From contig NZ_BDCG01000002.1 of the NCBI RefSeq assembly GCF_001613385.1, positions 186,001 to 250,000 of the forward strand: 64,000 nucleotides of DNA, given 5' to 3'. The notes under the pieces are model-generated. The model was given only the letters and a program-made list of their open reading frames with translations. It was not told the origin of the DNA and did no database searches. Made by a program: the position numbers and the translations under genes. Of the stretch, positions 63,701-64,000 are shown in pieces (position 1 is the first letter of the stretch; each line of letters starts with the position of its first letter). Origin of the DNA: Nocardia flavorosea NBRC 108225. Its GTDB lineage: Bacteria > Actinomycetota > Actinomycetes > Mycobacteriales > Mycobacteriaceae.

Positions 63701-64000
63701 CGGATTCGGACGAGTCCGAACCTCCCGTTTCGCGCCGTCGACCTCCGGCCCCCCCTACGGCAGCCGCAGCGCCGGTTTCTACGACGCTGTTCGTACCGGG
63801 CTGTCCGGCCCGTAATCCCTCGCCTGTCGAGGGCATATTCTTGCCACCTGGCCGCCGTCCGTCACCCGATTCGGTTCTGCTCCAATACTGTTCGACATCA
63901 TCGATGGACTCACGCAGCAGTTCGACATCGTGGCGTTGCGCGATCATCGCGTCCAACACCTCATCGCAGAATACTTCGAACGCTTCGTCGCCGACGGTCG
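53889..64000 (-). CDS. Very large protein with GDPD-like TIM-barrel repeats, N-terminus beyond window
   Basis: The frame is open from the right edge of the window to TGA at 53891-53889, 3,370 codons; the true start lies beyond 64000. The visible N-terminal ~1,850 residues contain several degenerate copies of a glycerophosphodiester phosphodiesterase-like barrel. One papain-like Cys-His-Asp core (61680-62100) is inserted between copies. A Pro/Asp/Gly-rich linker (about 57750-58150) leads to ~1,280 residues of unknown, mostly helical sequence. That part includes sigma-70 region 4-like segments such as REIARDLGLDTTLSLQVQRR and, at the very end, LSWFRLRYRFGLTAHNAEKL. No signal peptide or membrane span is seen in the visible part. 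Style, linkers and module types match the 46.6-kb giant gene, so both probably belong to the same kind of system. Function is inferred only. Confidence 0.92.
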   Translation of the reverse strand, partial: TVGDEAFEVFCDEVLDAMIAQRHDVELLRESIDDVEQYWSRTESGDGRRPGGKNMPSTGEGLRAGQPGTNSVVETGAAAAVGGAGGRRRETGGSDSSESGDRGAPRDEAVGGAGRSVRHPRDALGFGETWAEPRSEEFDRQVGAVGSVPALIAAVRSGATSVEVPVVCTADGVLVAYEAPADTAAEEVARSVYRHSSVELGVPSPVRPDSETPYNSVPVGESDARVTGLGPLMNYLGDLDLPITVTLRLDADSEGDQARSLVPQTVITLSQTGVACRVASKRWDLLAEAARSLPNVPRVAIVDGFPDKGSKSASALGEKWAKKIRRQGLLTAAREVGVAELSLSGDLIGPELIFSARSAGDDSMRVVGRIDGDAPAMRRLLASAVDGIVTTTANLLSTTFGESVRSPEGVAHMWVLNLTGGELFPVLREGASGRARRWAADGSEVLYRWDSGWAVAYAMRLGADKILLDIAVTTDGVPIVVPGSDSTHEEAQKLTYAEAWEQGYNSLEEALRLVGARDVGWEVYYRGTSSPYGREVEVKSDAARRGVASIVTLMTQAGTQFRLATDATSVAKESAKLAPHVDVRRGKTSVDWSWEEERRRARQDPGEHRTGSPQPGSVTDISETTPGVVDAQIRYDNDCWWQVLREFVADQTIIDHLPEYFEVGCSGITARRFEEYAGRRLEEFRDLDALKRTLEKLGDGAKIAVVEEYEDLVDARHCVGAHALGMKNVGGRIKVYDTKTLTWVDFSVWASQHRSAQVRSIHGMIFGPPEVERSTDDFVSTTDMAVKIGSISGEDGASSTQQSDGSSVEQSEILRSVAEERSGGIVEAAVAPAPLNESDEKTLRPAIHAAAGHVDGVGVDERREAHENRPADVVRTVAAVGGSDDNSGRRADLGSTRIGRTAGAGPRFRVGEAGIPERSVLTKCTVVEATVRAAEDGEAIIVGRGVPTSVAVLAELAARTGTKVVIRVEPDPDESHEESLRRMRGAVAAAVLVLEHHGVEYGLASSYWPLLAQVDDIAVRARERVACFEPGAMGWMTRKQSVDPASTAYSLRATAVQIPELRYLAEDGARQASDTDLVLWQVRQVPGLRLYVAANDTPAADVARALGADAVSVATVESISAADTRRSADADAPGAIALTGPNPGARLSAEDRAAGRLAEFEVQYPLPVVTPEGVDAAIADGANVLGVDIWVVEGSVMCSGPGTGILRAVDTVAEARELGAMPLLELGERLHGRGVGLSLGLALGPRPRPDKAFIRAVLLRSGAVLSGLGVAHRWQASPMTGALAVTEVLAESGVQVGRAAQVREVSSFGRIGDRGVTLAIVSAEHLDAATVGRFRRQGIPVLASDVSGEQAASDVQKYGAVGIVTGYPDRCRAILKTPSPGEPGPADGANDLVSVEAVSSEPGLTAIQSLLRPDVSAIGIRVSWSKPDQQVVVVPEGEPKPDEPVARQWHSGVFLLRQLVIAIETARWGGRISLELETRGLTGADFSAMVRELIGSAAQVGVVLRLGSSKTSELAAAQKIIDELDAQVSTGRPELVAVIEKGKKPRRAMLEIAQIVAVDIGDISWELLLRTLGHGLIVRGADRNAQIMRAVALGGEISTQRPDLVPKPDALVPENRPVLPITGLHYRCDSGGRDEFARALASGASMIHVNVHLLDGVPVLGNLVPNQAAIEDRSVLTLTEAMFLAESCGAGLAMSVGFNAERRTEETMAITTVVVAQRNRRRFGQESAVRHQIYSRKSGIAIVLDDLVDGERITGVDPFSGLELVSVIDERLSMRGARGRNAHKVLVTGEYLQELPKALRHVEPGELVLVVEDPISPRQARNMRARFPDTEFVLGRWSHQKVDLYSAALAQDTWFELDDKAPDRGWQPALEQWLATQLAVRGWSTETRPTKALIDAVVQALPDAEPGTKATGIALLDTVPYPTIAYSIEHQRVGPVHDLPTPPAGPGHRVEWVRDEITRAWRVTLRDEFTDPAAGRGVGSRQRPGDEPGVDSSVPLPGAPPDTEPLPEEAGPPKAEGGASITGDPGSGDESVEERGHTTHRDADNPMDAATPASGRTRRLPGRVVGSHQGMGPWPGRRGPLRGPDIPDIPGSAGRMPAEQAALRVLGARFDELSVPLRDSLRWMRSLLAEQPAAEDDVVAAVRRAYRQSPHAVQQVSLLMDATERAALLEWLEGGQPPSSGQCIAAGALLSAVSRDVVSMNLLHRNIRLQAHLLFELAQGDSGELLRRVADGYPREWRDTIEEKILGARTASAVESVVSDAANRSANSPYNAATALFMDIAGAAMPAGPELLPEWQFVADSVFQCNVAWWHCLDQLYGSDFEAAVFLDHFLCRGRFPREIARDLGLDTTLSLQVQRRGFRTMAGLLRSFDPQSVVVPELPDQPWTDDELVVHGKGIPVSVVRAWMPAGFPAGDYWAVLFAGDEKQYLFRCMHDPHEVWFALRQVAYYRGDAALGPTLSPVTTPYYLEPFGWGVLMEYPDDIHYVSALGAPEIPAAPDAAPAQFHDPEFRQTLMRNDYIWGTRSRAFARRLNTYGITADLKPYPFGNWHTALPAESPVRDEFDPRSDFVLSGLGQPLLPTVRKPLRAPDIEHRITDIWQRTTIPGHDIAIGSGEGAGILQRLRELRDERRITGNAWPEVLALLPSGVDVPGGRDIGAVDRFRLLVSDHPAPRGDRTPLGTATAAELECYHGIIWEYQWELHRAADEMGLVLGVRPGSAAGGWWQRHAGIEPKPRDIKWKTSTYDDVAAAGFEPELVGLLQLHEPVDGSSLAWDVARREELARRFYQRKRNWEEFRRTAPSGGAWARGPLGTVRYSDSSSYIGADIDMAELLYFPSLDLVDDPEEYEDFLFHLIFAYGLPVTHGAHGNWNARGSRAQSAQGQLVRRHEKGGEPIVWFIPGVPQAVIIYGPGRAEIVAAGELSKRWREAARALPSHRWPWSNRRPYVHPNDATEGLPELLVRSGRLDGYPFRIPDAAPPLPEEFRRIWQRFGRQVSDTVEFCCSDSISSLYDDYTYDRVEPATRWRLIREIADRAQREMVAIPEGFDHERWLFDLCNQRIERYFRFRRQRFELHMAYLEHGQDDPGKLLRELTEDELRQSISAAPDPCWARLLLDLLTETPAALARRADQLGIPVAQLAEVMHESVPALVRTIEQLSTGGDHATSTHSGGHIVADEDLETPIALSFGLDPVTGTPEKAAALGAPDRLWAAVEHQIFEYVFTYLIDVVPDGTEQEVARALLADIESAVHEFGGQSPTHEHPDSWLSSLVQNRLHDFREARLARERLLAAAMGDDDSATVRALRTVPEHQLRAAMAGFATDPVLLSWFRLRYRFGLTAHNAEKLMAITAERAEELESTALPAFLGSLAGWGAAG
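58400..63600 (-). repeat. Degenerate GDPD-like barrel copies in the second large protein
   Basis: N-terminal-half signatures recur: AAVRSGATSVEVPVVCTADG (near 63500), AYAMRLGADKILLDIAVTTD (near 62600), GVDAAIADGANVLGVDIWVV (near 60450) and ARALASGASMIHVNVHLLDG (near 59060). C-terminal-half signatures recur too: LLASAVDGIVTTTANLL, DVARALGADAVSVATVES and VQKYGAVGIVTGYPDR. These mirror the GDPD patterns G-A-D-x-I-E-x-D-V-x-x-T-x-D-G-x-x-V and G-V-D-G-I-I-T-D-x-P. The catalytic His and the E-x-D metal pair are replaced in most copies, so they are probably not active enzymes. Confidence 0.65.
61680..62100 (-). other. Papain-like Cys-His-Asp module in the second large protein
   Basis: Cys (codon 62084-62082) lies in RYDNDCWWQVLREFVADQ, His (61835-61833) in CVGAHALGMKNVGGRI and Asp (61790-61788) in KVYDTKTLTWVDF. 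The G-A-H-A-x-x-x-x-N and V-Y-D turns closely match the Tox-PL-like domain at 4180-4640 of the first giant protein (G-A-H-A-Y, V-Y-D-P). The two giant proteins therefore share a module. Confidence 0.6.

Overview
The window is high-GC actinobacterial DNA. A WXG100/EspC-like gene, a YbaB-family gene and a protein with a CpnT-like N-terminus stand in one operon, with P450s nearby. This points to the Mycobacteriales, most likely a Nocardia; the genus is an inference.

Layout. (1) Positions 1-46593 on the minus strand are one uninterrupted reading frame of more than 15,500 codons. It starts at 46593 and runs off the left edge, giving a predicted protein of roughly 1.6-1.7 MDa or more. It is the third gene of a compact minus-strand operon: WXG100/EspC-like protein (47245-47565), YbaB-like protein (46600-47196), giant protein. 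(2) Upstream lies a helical gene broken by several frameshifts (about 47683-48380), then an intact cytochrome P450 on the minus strand (48695-50101). (3) Divergent to the P450 are a small secreted beta-sandwich-type protein (50516-51022) with a strong hairpin after it, and a second P450 disrupted by a one-base frameshift (51573-52827). (4) A second very large minus-strand gene (53889 to beyond 64000, at least 3,370 codons) fills the right end. A short frameshifted gene follows directly behind its stop codon, where an immunity gene would often sit.

The giant protein begins with a CpnT-like region (WXG-like helices, then Gly/Ala-rich hydrophobic helices). After that come many weakly conserved modules joined by Ser/Gly/Pro/Asp-rich linkers. 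Those I can support by motif are: three copies of a GxWG...DG unit; two HExxH zincin sites; four papain-like Cys-His-Asp cores plus a fifth typical of Tox-PL glutamine deamidases; a transglutaminase-like Cys-HAW-Asp core; segments resembling sigma-70 region 4 and anti-sigma HATPase folds; a Lys/Glu-rich module with a Cys/His cluster; and, near the left edge, an apparently complete N-acyl-D-amino-acid deacylase domain. The second large protein carries several degenerate copies that look like glycerophosphodiester phosphodiesterase (GDPD) TIM barrels, one papain-like Cys-His-Asp core inserted among them, and about 1,280 C-terminal residues I cannot assign.

How the genes may work together (inference): the small helical partner and YbaB-like protein would support type VII (ESX) export or expression of the giant protein, a polymorphic-toxin-like or surface megaprotein. 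The two giant frames are intact while three small genes around them are frameshifted, so the giant frames appear to be under selection. I saw no tRNA, rRNA, CRISPR array, insertion sequence or phage gene.
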